Below, piece after piece: positions 36,176 through 46,245 of a stretch of DNA of 64,000 nucleotides (positions are counted from its first letter, which is position 1; each line of letters opens with the position of its first letter). The notes beneath the pieces are model-generated. The model was not told where the DNA came from and did not search any database. It was given only the letters and a program-made list of their open reading frames with translations. This DNA comes from Rhodopirellula sp. P2 (lineage in GTDB: Bacteria; Planctomycetota; Planctomycetia; Pirellulales; Pirellulaceae), in NCBI RefSeq assembly GCF_028768465.1, contig NZ_CP118225.1, positions 5,809,001 through 5,873,000 on the forward strand, read 5' to 3'. Both the position numbers and the translations under genes were made by a program.

Positions 36176-37228
36176 TCAGTGGTCGCTGAAATCGCGAGGC
36201 GGCTGGCTTGAAAGAGCCCGCTGAACTTCGATCACGCGAATTGCCTGCTCGGGACTCATTTTCAACAATTGATCTCGCCCCTTTGCGTCCGGGTGGAATT
36301 CGGTGAAGCCCTTGTCATCCACGATCACGCGGCCAGGCTGAGACAGCCCAAAGTAGTGACCGTCCGGCCGCACCGCATGCAGCACACTGGTCAAATCCCA
36401 GGTGGGCCGATCGTGGTTGGGGCCGCTGTGCAACAAATAGGCTTCGCGAACCGGATGGTGCGGCACGTAGGAAAAATCGCGAGCGATGCTTTCACGCGGG
36501 TAGGCCGCGGCGATCCCGATCCGGTAATCGCTCCACACCACCGGCACCTCCTCGGGCGATCGATCCGCGAACCGCTGCATCGCGTCGATTCCATTGACCA
36601 CGTTGGCTTCATCGTGCCGCGGTTTGCCCAGCGTGGGTCCGAAACATCCTGCCATCACTGAAATCAGCTTGCACTTTTTGCGAAGCAACTCCGCACCATT
36701 CAGCGGACTGATCTCGTCACCTTTGGAATCCAACAGATCCGCCAAGTTCGTTGCCAGTCCGACTTGAATGATCACCACACTGGCATCGTCCGACTGTGCC
36801 AACGTCCGCCGCAGCACCTCGACCGCCGTGGGCGCGTCATCGCTACTGAGCAAATCGTGTGGGTATCGGAATCGATCGCCATCGCGAGTCTTGCACAATT
36901 TCAGATAGCGACTTTCGCGACGCTGAGCTTCACGCGTTGCTCCGATGGGAAGATCACCGCGACCATAGAACGTGTTGATCGCGTCGACGAACGGGGCGGC
37001 CAGCGGATTGACCTTGGAGATCGTCACCGCTTTCAGTTCGCACTCACCGCGATCTTGCAACGCATGCAACATCGCGAGCGCCAGCACATCGTCGCAATCA
37101 CCGGTGATGTCGGTGTCAAAGATCACCGGCAACGGTTTTGCGGTCGTCGCGGAATCGGATTCCGCGCGGAGAGCCAAACCATTGATCGCGACCGCCGCGA
37201 TCAAAAACACAATCATTCGTAGAAGCAT
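36176..37228 (-). CDS. Exported nucleoside-hydrolase-family protein, paralog 1
   Basis: This 350-residue protein has a signal peptide (about 1-23) and the Asp cluster of inosine/uridine-preferring nucleoside hydrolases: IFDTDITGDCDDVLALAM near residues 36-53. The cluster is two residues longer than the canonical DTDPGxDDA. It has VVIIQVGLATNLADLLDSKG and ISVMAGCFGP mid-protein and RPTWDLTSVLHAVRPDGHYF near the C-terminus, where the fourth Asp ligand sits. It probably cleaves the N-glycosidic bond of nucleosides or related glycosides in the periplasm. A close paralog lies at 52321-53373. It is convergent with the TIGR03790-like gene. Confidence 0.88.
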   Translation of the reverse strand: MLLRMIVFLIAAVAINGLALRAESDSATTAKPLPVIFDTDITGDCDDVLALAMLHALQDRGECELKAVTISKVNPLAAPFVDAINTFYGRGDLPIGATREAQRRESRYLKLCKTRDGDRFRYPHDLLSSDDAPTAVEVLRRTLAQSDDASVVIIQVGLATNLADLLDSKGDEISPLNGAELLRKKCKLISVMAGCFGPTLGKPRHDEANVVNGIDAMQRFADRSPEEVPVVWSDYRIGIAAAYPRESIARDFSYVPHHPVREAYLLHSGPNHDRPTWDLTSVLHAVRPDGHYFGLSQPGRVIVDDKGFTEFHPDAKGRDQLLKMSPEQAIRVIEVQRALSSQPPRDFSDH

Positions 37229-37520
37229 CAGTGTGAGTCTCTTGATTCAGGAGATTTGGCGGCAGCTCGTATCGTGCCGCAAATGAAGTTCACAGGCTTG
37301 GAACCGGTCCCCAAAGTGGAAGACACGAAGATCACAAAGTCGTTGGCGATTGCAAGCGGCTTGGACGCCCAAAAGGGTCTCTCCCCTCGCCCTGAAGAAC
37401 TATAGACCTGAGTGCGGAAGCACGCACCCCTTCCAACGGAAGACATTCTCTCTATCCCATCAAACAGCGTTTCAACGTCGAGCTGATCCACTCGCTACGA
37501 TCGACTCACACCAAAACGAT
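37229..37520. other. Intergenic region upstream of nucleoside hydrolase paralog 1
   Basis: The only structure seen is an imperfect hairpin with arms ATTTGGCGGCA (37254-37264) and TGCCGCAAAT (37275-37284), 26 bp upstream of the start codon. Its position suggests a 5' UTR structure or operator. The rest holds nothing recognisable. Confidence 0.3.
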
Positions 37521-37552
37521 GAGCCACCGCGGAATGCCTTCTGCGGTGGCTC
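37521..37552. terminator. Probable bidirectional terminator hairpin
   Basis: GAGCCACCGC (37521-37530) pairs perfectly with GCGGTGGCTC (37543-37552) across a 12-nt loop. On the minus strand it lies 25 bp after the stop of the phosphatase gene and is followed by ATCGTTTTGG. On the plus strand TCTTTT follows. It looks like an intrinsic terminator of the phosphatase gene. Confidence 0.7.
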
Positions 37553-37577
37553 TCTTTTGGGGATGAAACGGAACGTG

Positions 37578-38405
37578 TCACTTCTTCAAGCGAGCCAAGA
37601 CTGCCTCGTGGAGGTGCCCGTTGGTTCCAACTCCATCGCCGCCGCGGACCGTGTCGATGCCTTTCCAAGACGTGAAACGACCGCCCGCTTCGCTGAGGAT
37701 CGGCGCCATCGCGGCAACGTCCCAAGCATTGCAGATCGGATCGACCATCAAATCCGCTCGGCCAGTCGCGACCATCGCGTATCCATAGCCATCGCCCCAA
37801 GTTCGCGTCAGCCAGGTGTCACGCTGCAAGGCATCAAACACATCGCTGTCACCGCGAGGCCCTTCGCCTCGATCGCCAAACGACTTCGCTTCGCTGGTGA
37901 CGAAAACAGCCTTTGACAAATCGGTTTGCTCTGACACATGAGCCTTGCTCCACGTCTTCAGGTCGTCGCTGTGGTAACACCCACTGCCCAACGCGGCGAC
38001 GACGATCTGATCGGTCGCGGGCAGGTAAATGACGCCACCAAACGGGGTCTCGTCACATTCCAGTGCCAACAACGTGCTGTACAGCGGCACGCCACAGATG
38101 AACGATTTGGTTCCGTCGATCGGATCGACCACCCATCGGTAACGGCTGACGCCTTCGCTGTCGGCAAATTCTTCCCCAGCGATCGCGTCATCGGGGAACT
38201 GCTTGGCGACCAATTCGCGGACCAATTGTTCGGCTTCCCGGTCGGCGATCGTCACGGGGGAATCGTCGGATTTCCGGTCCACCGACAACGATGACTTTCC
38301 AAAGTGAGTCAGCGTGTGCTGGCCGGCTTTCAAAGCGATGTCGACCATCGCGGTCAGTCGTCCATCGTGTTCCGATTGCCACTGGGCGGGAGTCCAATCC
38401 GACAT
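37578..38405 (-). CDS. hisN: Inositol-monophosphatase-family phosphatase, probably histidinol-phosphatase
   Basis: The protein has 275 residues from the ATG at 38405; the frame is open to 38480. The metal-binding motifs of the family are intact: GEEF near 77-80 (Glu ligand), VVDPIDGTKSFICGVP near 92-107 (Asp ligands) and NAWDVAAMAPILSEAGG near residues 225-241. The family includes inositol-1-phosphatases, PAP phosphatases and HisN-type histidinol-phosphatases. The GTKSF variant and the overall layout fit HisN best, catalysing the penultimate step of histidine synthesis. The neighbours give no further hint. The family is sure; HisN is a moderate guess. Confidence 0.85.
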   Translation of the reverse strand: MSDWTPAQWQSEHDGRLTAMVDIALKAGQHTLTHFGKSSLSVDRKSDDSPVTIADREAEQLVRELVAKQFPDDAIAGEEFADSEGVSRYRWVVDPIDGTKSFICGVPLYSTLLALECDETPFGGVIYLPATDQIVVAALGSGCYHSDDLKTWSKAHVSEQTDLSKAVFVTSEAKSFGDRGEGPRGDSDVFDALQRDTWLTRTWGDGYGYAMVATGRADLMVDPICNAWDVAAMAPILSEAGGRFTSWKGIDTVRGGDGVGTNGHLHEAVLARLKK

Positions 38406-38618
38406 GAGTATCCAAAGAGGTGAGCGGGAAGTTGAGCGGGGAAGGTGAGCGTGGAGTGCAACGAAAACCAGGAACGTCAAAGACGGCCGAGCCTCGGCAA
38501 TTGCCTGCCATCAACGCCCACGCCACCAATCTAGATGAGCAAGTCAACGCCGTGCCACCCGGGCGCCATCCATTCGCGGTGAACCGCTGCCTGATTGTCC
38601 AGAAAAACCCGTCTGTGG

Positions 38619-38767
38619 TCTCGGGGCTTCCGCTCCGAGCTACCAACGCAGGCTCCTCCGGAGCCATCCACATTCGCCCCGGAAGGGGCCGACATCGTTA
38701 GCTCGGGGCGGAAGCCCCGAGAACGTTCGCAGAGCTCCCAACGCCGCCCCGGACGGGGCCGACGTCG
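38619..38767. repeat. GC-rich intergenic repeat cluster
   Basis: The 396-bp gap before the DUF1501 gene contains an inverted pair, 38619-38642 with 38699-38722 (24 bp, one mismatch); each half is itself a CTCGGGGC/GCCCCGAG-type hairpin. It also contains a direct pair, 38675-38697 and 38745-38767 (core CGCCCCGGAAGGGGCCGAC and CGCCCCGGACGGGGCCGAC), 70 bp apart. The whole is likely a dispersed extragenic repeat; its position downstream of the DUF1501 stop suggests a transcription-end role. The stretch 38406-38618 holds nothing else. Confidence 0.8.
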
Positions 38768-38801
38768 ATGACGCGAAGTGACCGGCCTGACCCTCGATTG
38801 A

Positions 38802-40310
38802 TCAAGTCAGGATGTCTCGGATGACGTTTCCGTGGACATCGGTCAGGCGGAAGTAGCGGCCTTGGAAACGGTAGGTGAGGCGTTCATGATCGATACCTAA
38901 AAGATGCAGCATCGTGGCGTGCAGGTCGTGCACGTGGACGGGGTTCTCGGTGATGTTGTAACACACCTCGTCAGTCGCTCCGTACGCCATCCCTGGTTTG
39001 ACGCCGGCACCGGCCATCCACAGCGAGAAACAACGTGGATGGTGATCCCGCCCATAGGTTTCTGCGTTGAGCGTTCCCTGGCAGTAAGAGGTGCGTCCGA
39101 ACTCGCCTCCCCAAACGACGAGTGTGTCTTCCAACAGTCCGCGTTGTTTCAAGTCGTTCACCAACGCCGTTGTCGCTTGATCGACGTCCCGACACTGGCC
39201 GGGCAACTGTTTCGGCAGCGTGAAGTGTTGATCCCATCCCATGTGGAAGAGCTGGATGAATCGCACATCGCGTTCCGCCAAACGACGCGCCAGCAAGCAG
39301 TTGTAGGCGTACGTCCCACGCTTGGTCACGTCGGGACCGTAGGCATCCAGAACATGCTGAGGCTCGTCAGAGAAATCGATCAGGTCCGGCACCGAGGTTT
39401 GCATTCGGTATGCCAACTCATATTGCTGAATTCGCGAATGGATCTCGGGATCACCAAACTCGTCCAGCTTCTCTTGATTGAGTTGCTGCAGGTCGTCGAG
39501 CATGCGGCGACGGGCCTTGGCATCAAAGCCATCCGGGTTGCTCAGGTACAGCACCGGATCCCCGACGCTCATCAGTTTGACGCCGGCGTAAGTGGACGGC
39601 AGGAACCCACTTCCCCAAAGGCGATCGTACAGCGGTTGGCAGTTGGGACGCCCCGTGCCACGGGACACCATGGAAATGAAGGTGGGCAGATTTTCGTTGA
39701 TCGTGCCCAATCCATAGTGCAGCCACGATCCCACGCTGGGCCGGCCGGGCAATTGATTCCCGCTTTGGAAGAAGGTCATCGCGGGGTCGTGGTTGATCGC
39801 TTCGGTGTGCATGGAGCGGATCAAGCACATGTCATCGGCCAGCGTTGAAATCTTTGGAATCAGCTCACTGCCCAATTCCAAGCCCGCTTCTCCGTGCTTG
39901 GCGAACTTGTACCGCGAGCCGGCCATCGGAAACGATTTTTGCCCCGCCGTCATTCCCGTCACTCGCTGATTCATGTCGACGAAATCAGCCAGTTCCTTGC
40001 CTTCGTGTTCCTGCAAGGCAGGTTTGTAGTCGAACAATTCTTGCTGGGACGGGGCACCGCTTTGAAACAAGTAGATGACCCGTTTGGCTTTGGGCGGAGT
40101 GTGATATTCCTTCATCACCCCGTTGGGTGGAGGGAAGTCGGGTTGCGGAGCGTTTGATTGGGAAGCGGCCGGCGCATTGTTTTCCGCCATCGCGGAACGT
40201 CCCATCATGGACGCCAGCGCCGCCATGCCGACTCCCGACGCCGATCGGCCAAAGAAATGACGGCGAGTCAGCATCATGCGATGCTCGGCAGTGATGTCGT
40301 TGGGTTTCAT
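38802..40310 (-). CDS. DUF1501 domain protein with Tat signal
   Basis: This 502-residue protein begins with a twin-arginine signal ([20 protein letters not shown], Arg16-Arg17), so it is exported folded. The body is DUF1501, related to the alkaline-phosphatase/sulfatase superfamily: [37 protein letters not shown] and [18 protein letters not shown] carry the likely metal ligands. It is always partnered with DUF1549/DUF1553 proteins in planctomycetes, and here it directly follows one on the same strand. I chose the ATG at 40310; a TTG at 40328 would overlap the upstream stop. Substrate unknown; a role in polymer degradation is suspected for the pair. Confidence 0.92.
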   Translation of the reverse strand: MKPNDITAEHRMMLTRRHFFGRSASGVGMAALASMMGRSAMAENNAPAASQSNAPQPDFPPPNGVMKEYHTPPKAKRVIYLFQSGAPSQQELFDYKPALQEHEGKELADFVDMNQRVTGMTAGQKSFPMAGSRYKFAKHGEAGLELGSELIPKISTLADDMCLIRSMHTEAINHDPAMTFFQSGNQLPGRPSVGSWLHYGLGTINENLPTFISMVSRGTGRPNCQPLYDRLWGSGFLPSTYAGVKLMSVGDPVLYLSNPDGFDAKARRRMLDDLQQLNQEKLDEFGDPEIHSRIQQYELAYRMQTSVPDLIDFSDEPQHVLDAYGPDVTKRGTYAYNCLLARRLAERDVRFIQLFHMGWDQHFTLPKQLPGQCRDVDQATTALVNDLKQRGLLEDTLVVWGGEFGRTSYCQGTLNAETYGRDHHPRCFSLWMAGAGVKPGMAYGATDEVCYNITENPVHVHDLHATMLHLLGIDHERLTYRFQGRYFRLTDVHGNVIRDILT

Positions 40311-40320
40311 GGCATGTTCT

Positions 40321-43300
40321 CTATTCAACGGTGATGAATTCGTCGGTGTTCAAGATCAGGTGGGCAACGGCGGTCATGGCTGCCAGTTCTTGAGCATCCA
40401 GTTGGCTGTCCGGTTTGGATTCCCCGACCGCCAACAGTTTTTGGGCGGCTTCCGGGGCGGCTTGGTAGTGGTCTTGGAAGTAAGACAAATTGCTCGACAT
40501 CACCTTCAACGTGGATGGTGAAGGTCGTTTGGCGATCGCCCAGAAAGCGAGTTGTGAGAGCCGTTCGTCGTCGGTGGCATCGAGCTGCAAGGCACGTTGA
40601 GCGAGGTTCCGAGCGGCCTCCACAAACGTCGGATCATTCATCAACACCAAGGCTTGAAGCGGCGTGTTGGTGCGTCGAACGCGGACGTTGCAAACCTCTC
40701 GGCCGCTGGCGTCAAAAATCGTTTGACGCGGCGGATTGACGGCACGTTTCCAGTACGAGTACATGCTTTTTCGATAGAGGCTGTCGCCCTGATCGGGCTT
40801 GTAACGCGTGCCAGCTCTGGCAGCCACACTTTCCCACAACCCACTGGGTTGATAGGGCTTCACCGAAGGCCCGCCGACTTTGTCATTCGCGATTCCTGCC
40901 ACTTGCAAAGCCAGGTCACGGATCACGAACCCATCAGCGCGATAGCGAGGGCCGCGGCTGATCAATCGATTTCCAGGGTCCGGGTCGTTGTGGCCGTTTT
41001 TTCGCTTGGACGATTGATTGAACGCCGCACTGGTCACGATCAAACGATGCATTGCTTGGACGTCCCAGCCGGATTCGATGAACTCAACGGCCAACCAATC
41101 GAGCAATGCACGATGGCTGGGCATCTCGCTTTGCAAACCAAAATCTTCGGCGGTTTTGACGATGCCAGTTCCGAAGTGACTTTGCCAAATCCGGTTGACC
41201 GCGACTCGGGCGGTCAGTGGGTTTTCACGGGAGACCATCCAGCGGGCCAGTTCCAAACGATCCTGTGGTTGCGAGGCATCCGACGAAGACAGCAAGGCCG
41301 CGGGAACGCCACGCGGCAAGGGATCGTCTTTCACCGGTTGATCGTATTGGCCTCGATCTAAGAGGTAGGCCGGTTGCGGATTCCCCTCGCGTTCTTTCAT
41401 CACCATGACCGGGACGCGAGGTCCCGTTTTCAGGATCAGCGCCTTCTCAGCAGCGGAGAATTGCTGTTGGGCGGCCTTCAGTGGTTGGTCGATTTTGCGG
41501 TAGTGGGCCAGCAACTGATTGTGATCCGCTTTCGTCCGATCTTCAGCGGTTTTCAGCAGGATGTCCTTCAGCTTCTGACTCAACTCAGCAACCTGCTGGG
41601 GCAATTCGGCAACCGACTCGGAACGTTCGACTTGAAGTTTGCCAATGACGTGATTCGCGAACGGGCTGTTGAATCGAAGGATGAGCTTCGTGGGTTGCCC
41701 GGCAGCGGCCGGAATGGGGTTTCGCAAGCGGAAAGTGATGTCGACGGATTCGTCTTTGGCATTCGGTTCAAAGACGGCCCAACCCGATTTGGGATCCTCA
41801 TCGATTGCGTTGGACGCGGGGTAGTTGGGCTGTTCAAAGGAAGCGGAAACGGATTGCACGGTTTGGCTTTGGTCGCCGACATGAATCTCAACGTCGGTCA
41901 ACACGAAGTTGCCGTTCACACTGGGTGCCAACTTGCGAGGCGCCCCAAACCGCTTGTCAGGCAAAGCGGTCAACTTGAACAGGCTCGTGCCCGAAACGTC
42001 ATCGTCGATCACGAGTTCATAGGCAACATCCTTGGCGTCTTGTCCCTCGGTGGGTTGGAAGACAACCGTGTGCTCGGACTCCTTTTCCAGTTTCCCGTCA
42101 CCGGTCAGTTGCACTTTGTCGAGTGTGACGTTTTGCCATTTCACGTCGATGGACGTTTGTAGCAGTCGCTGGGTTTCGTCTGCCCACTGGTTCATCCTTT
42201 GATGGATTCCCACCTCGGCATCCTGGATGGCTTGTTCGGCCCGCTGCACCGCGGCGAGTTCTTTCGGAGACGCTGTCGCCAGGGGCGAAGCGAACTTCAT
42301 CGTGGGGTTGGCGCTCACGCCTTTGCCGATTCCTCGCTCGCCGATGTTATTGAAGTAACCGTAGAACTGATAGAATTCTCGTTGCGTGATGGGGTCGTAT
42401 TTGTGGTCGTGGCAACGCGTGCATCCGAGAGTCAAACCGAGCCAAACGGTTCCGGTTGTTTCCACGCGATCGATCACGTTCTCGACCAAGAACTCTTCTG
42501 CCAGTGCGCCGCCTTCGCTGTTTTGACGGTGGTTCCGATTGAACGTGGTGGCGAGTCGCTGGTTGTCGGTTGCATTGGGGAGCATGTCACCGGCGAGTTG
42601 CTCGACCGTGAACTGATCAAACGGCATGTTGTCGTGGAACGCTTGAATCACCCAGTCTCGCCAGGGCCAGTTGCTGCGTTCGGGATCATTTTGATAGCCG
42701 TCGGTGTCGGCATAGCGAGCGGCGTCCATCCACAACAACGCTTGACGTTCGGCATAATTCCACGTCGACATCAATTCGCGGACCGCTTTTTCGAAGGCCT
42801 GCTCACTCGGGTCGGCCAAGTATTCGTCCTGCAGTTCAGGGCTTGGTAACTGCCCCGTCAAAGTCAGGGCAACGCGTCGCAGACGGATGGCGGGATCCGC
42901 GTCACGAGAAGGCGTGAGCTGGTTGGAGAGGAGTTTCTCTGCCAGGAAGGCATCGATGGGGTTCTTCGACCAGCGATCGATCACGTCCTGCGACCATCCC
43001 GACTTGGCCACCGCTTCAGTGGGCACCTCCGGCCGGGTCGGTGGCTCGAACGCCCAGTGCCCTTCGTAGGGTGCGCCTTGAGCGACCCATTGTTCGAGGA
43101 TTCGTTTTTCTTCTTCGCTGAGCGATCGATTGCTGTCCGGGGGCGGCATCATGTCCGCTTCGTCCTCGCTGCGAATGCGAGCGATCAGTTCGCTGGCCTC
43201 CAGATCGCCGGGCACGACGCCGGCGTAGCCTCCCAAATCAGCGATCAAGTTCTCTTGGCTATCCAATCGGAACTCGGAATCTTGATTGTCCGCGTCGGGG

Positions 43301-43470
43301 CCGTGACAGTGAAAGCAGCGATCCGAGAGGATCGGTCGGACTTGACTGCTGAAATCCACCGACTCAATCTCATCGGCCCTCGCGGGCGAGGCCCCGAAAG
43401 ACGCAAACGCAGCGACCGCGAGGCAAGCCACGTAAGATGATCGAAAGGATTTGAAACGGAAATTCAGCAT
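40321..43470 (-). CDS. Planctomycete cytochrome c (PSCyt1) + DUF1549 + DUF1553 protein
   Basis: The protein has 1049 residues from the ATG at 43470, where a signal peptide begins ([20 protein letters not shown]). A c-type heme motif CFHCH lies near residues 53-57 with the distal [16 protein letters not shown], defining the planctomycete cytochrome c domain. DUF1549 follows ([55 protein letters not shown] with a second CxxCH). A beta-rich middle segment comes next. DUF1553 forms the C-terminal third ([60 protein letters not shown]). It is the upstream partner of DUF1501 and divergent from a sigma/FecR pair. Its enzymatic function is not established. Confidence 0.95.
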   Translation of the reverse strand: MLNFRFKSFRSSYVACLAVAAFASFGASPARADEIESVDFSSQVRPILSDRCFHCHGPDADNQDSEFRLDSQENLIADLGGYAGVVPGDLEASELIARIRSEDEADMMPPPDSNRSLSEEEKRILEQWVAQGAPYEGHWAFEPPTRPEVPTEAVAKSGWSQDVIDRWSKNPIDAFLAEKLLSNQLTPSRDADPAIRLRRVALTLTGQLPSPELQDEYLADPSEQAFEKAVRELMSTWNYAERQALLWMDAARYADTDGYQNDPERSNWPWRDWVIQAFHDNMPFDQFTVEQLAGDMLPNATDNQRLATTFNRNHRQNSEGGALAEEFLVENVIDRVETTGTVWLGLTLGCTRCHDHKYDPITQREFYQFYGYFNNIGERGIGKGVSANPTMKFASPLATASPKELAAVQRAEQAIQDAEVGIHQRMNQWADETQRLLQTSIDVKWQNVTLDKVQLTGDGKLEKESEHTVVFQPTEGQDAKDVAYELVIDDDVSGTSLFKLTALPDKRFGAPRKLAPSVNGNFVLTDVEIHVGDQSQTVQSVSASFEQPNYPASNAIDEDPKSGWAVFEPNAKDESVDITFRLRNPIPAAAGQPTKLILRFNSPFANHVIGKLQVERSESVAELPQQVAELSQKLKDILLKTAEDRTKADHNQLLAHYRKIDQPLKAAQQQFSAAEKALILKTGPRVPVMVMKEREGNPQPAYLLDRGQYDQPVKDDPLPRGVPAALLSSSDASQPQDRLELARWMVSRENPLTARVAVNRIWQSHFGTGIVKTAEDFGLQSEMPSHRALLDWLAVEFIESGWDVQAMHRLIVTSAAFNQSSKRKNGHNDPDPGNRLISRGPRYRADGFVIRDLALQVAGIANDKVGGPSVKPYQPSGLWESVAARAGTRYKPDQGDSLYRKSMYSYWKRAVNPPRQTIFDASGREVCNVRVRRTNTPLQALVLMNDPTFVEAARNLAQRALQLDATDDERLSQLAFWAIAKRPSPSTLKVMSSNLSYFQDHYQAAPEAAQKLLAVGESKPDSQLDAQELAAMTAVAHLILNTDEFITVE

Positions 43471-43719
43471 AAAAAACCTCGCCACGAGACGCTTGCACGC
43501 CCAAAAAACACCATTGTGATCGGTTGTCGTCCTGCATACTCCCACTCCGGCCGGAACCTGCCTGCATTTGATTCATTTTTTTCCGATTTTGACCGGCAAG
43601 TTCACTGGGCAGCGGGAGTTTGTTGGTGGCATGACAGCGTCAGGCGGGCCGCTGGTAGGCAAGATCGATCCCCCAATCTTCCCCGCTCACTCGAACCCGA
43701 TCTCACTTGAAGCCAATCG

Positions 43720-44250
43720 ATGATGGACGAAGGTCGCTTCTTATCGCTGTTCCTCAAGCACGAGCGAGAACTCGCCAGCATCGCTCGCGCGTTTTTGCCG
43801 GATTGGAACGCGGTCGACGACGTGCTGCAGGAAGCCAGCTTGGTGATGTGGAGAAAGATTCAGCAACTGGAATCCGATGACGAGTTTCTGCCTTGGTCCA
43901 AAGTCATCCTGCGTTTTGAAATATTGAAAGCGCGTCGTCGACACGCCCGTCAGAATTGGGTGCTCAACGAAGAATTGATTTCCAAGCTGATGGACGAATC
44001 GGCGGAGGACGAGGCTGAAATGCGGCAGGCACAACAATCCGCCATCCAGCATTGTTTGCAGTCGTTCAGCGAAGACCACCAAAAGTTATTGCTCGCCCCT
44101 CACACCTCGCGAGGCGGCGTGCTGGCATTGGCGGAAGCAGGCGGGCATTCCGCGAATAGTTTGTACAAGCGGATCGGACGTCTCCGCGTGAAGTTGCACG
44201 ACTGTGTGGTGCAGCGACTTTCCTCGGCCGAATTCGATCTACCAAACTGA
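43720..44250 (+). CDS. ECF-like sigma-70 factor of the planctomycete/verrucomicrobial type
   Basis: This 176-residue sigma factor has region 2 (FLSLFLKHERELASIARAFL, then DDVLQEASLVMWRKIQQLES, the region 2.1-2.2 helices) and region 4 (LAEAGGHSANSLYKRIGRLR, the promoter -35 recognition helix-turn-helix). It has no region 1.1 or region 3. It lies 11 bp before a FecR-like membrane protein, the standard cognate pairing, and divergent (250 bp) from the DUF1553/DUF1501 genes. It probably controls genes for a substrate sensed at the envelope, possibly that divergent pair. Confidence 0.92.
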   Translation: MMDEGRFLSLFLKHERELASIARAFLPDWNAVDDVLQEASLVMWRKIQQLESDDEFLPWSKVILRFEILKARRRHARQNWVLNEELISKLMDESAEDEAEMRQAQQSAIQHCLQSFSEDHQKLLLAPHTSRGGVLALAEAGGHSANSLYKRIGRLRVKLHDCVVQRLSSAEFDLPN

Positions 44251-44261
44251 AATCTCTGCTC

Positions 44262-45944
44262 ATGAACGAACAACAGATCCAGGACTTGATCGAGAAGTAC
44301 TTTCTCGAGGAGTTGAACGAAACCGAGCAAGCCGAACTCCGGTTGGCGCTGGAGGCAAAGCGAAGCTACCGAGACCGCTTTCGTCGTGCAGCTGAAATTG
44401 ATGCGCAGTTGCGACATTACTGGAACGAAGAGATTGGCACGGAAGAAAGTTCGCCGCCATCCCTTCCGAGCGAGCAGCGTCCACACGAATCGGAGTCGCA
44501 CGAGCCGATTCCACGCTCGGTCGCTGGTCCGCAACGCGTCGATGCCGGTTGGCTGACAGTCGCGGTTGCGGCCAGTTTGATTGCCGTGGTTGGCGTGTTG
44601 TACTCAGGCGTTTGGAAACCAACTCCGACGGGCGCCACGGCTGAATCGGCTGCGGTTCAGCCAACGGCACCGCAGTCCGATGACGACGAATCAGCAACGC
44701 GGGACTCGTCCGAGGTGGCTTGGTTGGTGACGGGTTACAACCACCGGTTCAACGATGGTTTGTCGCCCCAGAACAATTCCTTCGACATGGGGGATTACGA
44801 ACTCACCGACGGTTCCATCACGCTTCGCTTTGACAGCGGCGTGGATGTGTCGATTGAGTCTCCGGCGCGGTTCACCATCGTCAATTCGTTACGGATGAAG
44901 ATGGACGCCGGTCGAGCGAGAGCGATCGTTCCCGAGACTGGCCATGGCTTTGTGATCCAGACGCCCACCGCCGATGTCGAGGACCTGGGCACCGAATTCG
45001 GAGTCTACGTCAGCGAAGAACAGGACGTGGAACTGCACGTGTTCGCTGGTGAGGTCAACGTGCACACCGCCAATCACCCCTCACGGCGAATCCTGGAAGA
45101 CACGGCCGTGCACTTGACGTCAACGGGCACCCAGCAAATTTCGACAACCGATGATGTCGCGTTTACAACCCGCAGCAAAATTGGATACCAACGTTGGCTC
45201 GCCGACAGCACGGCAAGACGTGAAGATCCCTCCACGCTGTTGTACTTCGACTTTGAACCGGTTCCGGACGCTCCCACCTTGCTTCGCGATCGGAGTCAAT
45301 CGGGTTTGGCAATCGATGGCCAAATCCAAGGTTGTATCTGGGCGACAGGCCGCTGGCCGAACAAAGGAGCCCTCCTGCTAGAACGTGCCGGTGATCGTGT
45401 GGAACTGGATCTACCAGGGACCTTTGACGCACTCACGATCTCAGGTTGGATCCAAGTCAATCGATTCGATCAAGCGTTGCAAGCGTTCTTCAACACACGA
45501 GATTGGCAACCCGGTGAGCACCACTGGAACATCCAAAGGAACGGTGGCATGAGCGTCGGCGTGTCTCGAGCCTACACGATTCACTCAGTGCAAAAGAAAG
45601 TTCCTTTGGGGCGATGGACGCATCTGGCGGCTTCGATCGACGCTCAAAAGAGAGTGGCCACCTACTACATCGATGGCGAACCCGCTCAGCAAAGACAATG
45701 GGATAACGAGACTTCGATTGTCTTTGGTCCGTGCACGATCGGAGCCTTCGGATCAACGGTCACGGATCCCGGCACCACCCAAGCAGATGAAGAAGCCAAC
45801 GCAGCGGAACCGTCCCTTCGCGTCGAAACGGTTCGCTACAATCGAGAGTTGCGAGGCCGGATTGATGAACTGGCCATCTTCGAGGGAGCTTTCTCCACCG
45901 AGCAGGTCAAAGACCTTTATGAGGCGGGCAACGGGTTCGACTGA
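44262..45944 (+). CDS. FecR-like anti-sigma factor with C-terminal LamG domain
   Basis: This 560-residue single-pass membrane protein has three parts. The cytoplasmic N-terminus (MNEQQIQDLIEKYFLEELNE) resembles an anti-sigma helical bundle. A transmembrane helix (GWLTVAVAASLIAVVGVLYS) is near residues 96-115. The periplasmic FecR domain is about 175-275 (YELTDGSITLRFDSGVDVSI, VIQTPTADVEDLGTEFGVYV). A LamG/concanavalin-like domain follows at about 360-555 (TISGWIQVNRFDQALQAFFN, LGRWTHLAASIDAQKRVATY). It likely holds the adjacent sigma factor inactive and releases it on a periplasmic signal such as a glycan bound by LamG. Confidence 0.93.
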   Translation: MNEQQIQDLIEKYFLEELNETEQAELRLALEAKRSYRDRFRRAAEIDAQLRHYWNEEIGTEESSPPSLPSEQRPHESESHEPIPRSVAGPQRVDAGWLTVAVAASLIAVVGVLYSGVWKPTPTGATAESAAVQPTAPQSDDDESATRDSSEVAWLVTGYNHRFNDGLSPQNNSFDMGDYELTDGSITLRFDSGVDVSIESPARFTIVNSLRMKMDAGRARAIVPETGHGFVIQTPTADVEDLGTEFGVYVSEEQDVELHVFAGEVNVHTANHPSRRILEDTAVHLTSTGTQQISTTDDVAFTTRSKIGYQRWLADSTARREDPSTLLYFDFEPVPDAPTLLRDRSQSGLAIDGQIQGCIWATGRWPNKGALLLERAGDRVELDLPGTFDALTISGWIQVNRFDQALQAFFNTRDWQPGEHHWNIQRNGGMSVGVSRAYTIHSVQKKVPLGRWTHLAASIDAQKRVATYYIDGEPAQQRQWDNETSIVFGPCTIGAFGSTVTDPGTTQADEEANAAEPSLRVETVRYNRELRGRIDELAIFEGAFSTEQVKDLYEAGNGFD

Positions 45945-45990
45945 CCCGCTCGAGCGTACTTCCCCTTGAACGCTTGAACGAGCTCTCTCG

Positions 45991-46017
45991 GCCGCCCGAA
46001 ACTGCGTTTCGGGCGGC
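45991..46017 (+). terminator. Strong hairpin after the FecR gene
   Basis: GCCGCCCGAAA-ctgcg-TTTCGGGCGGC is an 11-bp perfect stem 46 bp after the stop. No U-tract follows, so it may stabilise the 3' end instead of terminating by itself. The rest of 45945-46245 holds nothing else recognisable. Confidence 0.6.
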
Positions 46018-46245
46018 GTACACGGTCTGGGGCCGCCCAAACGCAACGCCACAAAGCTGCACGACGGCGTCGCCCGGAAGGGACGTCGGGGAAGTTCGCC
46101 CGTCTCGAAGTTCGGCTCCGGATCCAAATGCGGTTCACACACTCCAAAGATTGGGCTGGTCGCGGGGCAATTGAATTCACTATGGAAGAGGCTGCCCATA
46201 CAAAATCCGACTTGTGAGCACGTACCCGGCAGGGGAGAAACAGCC

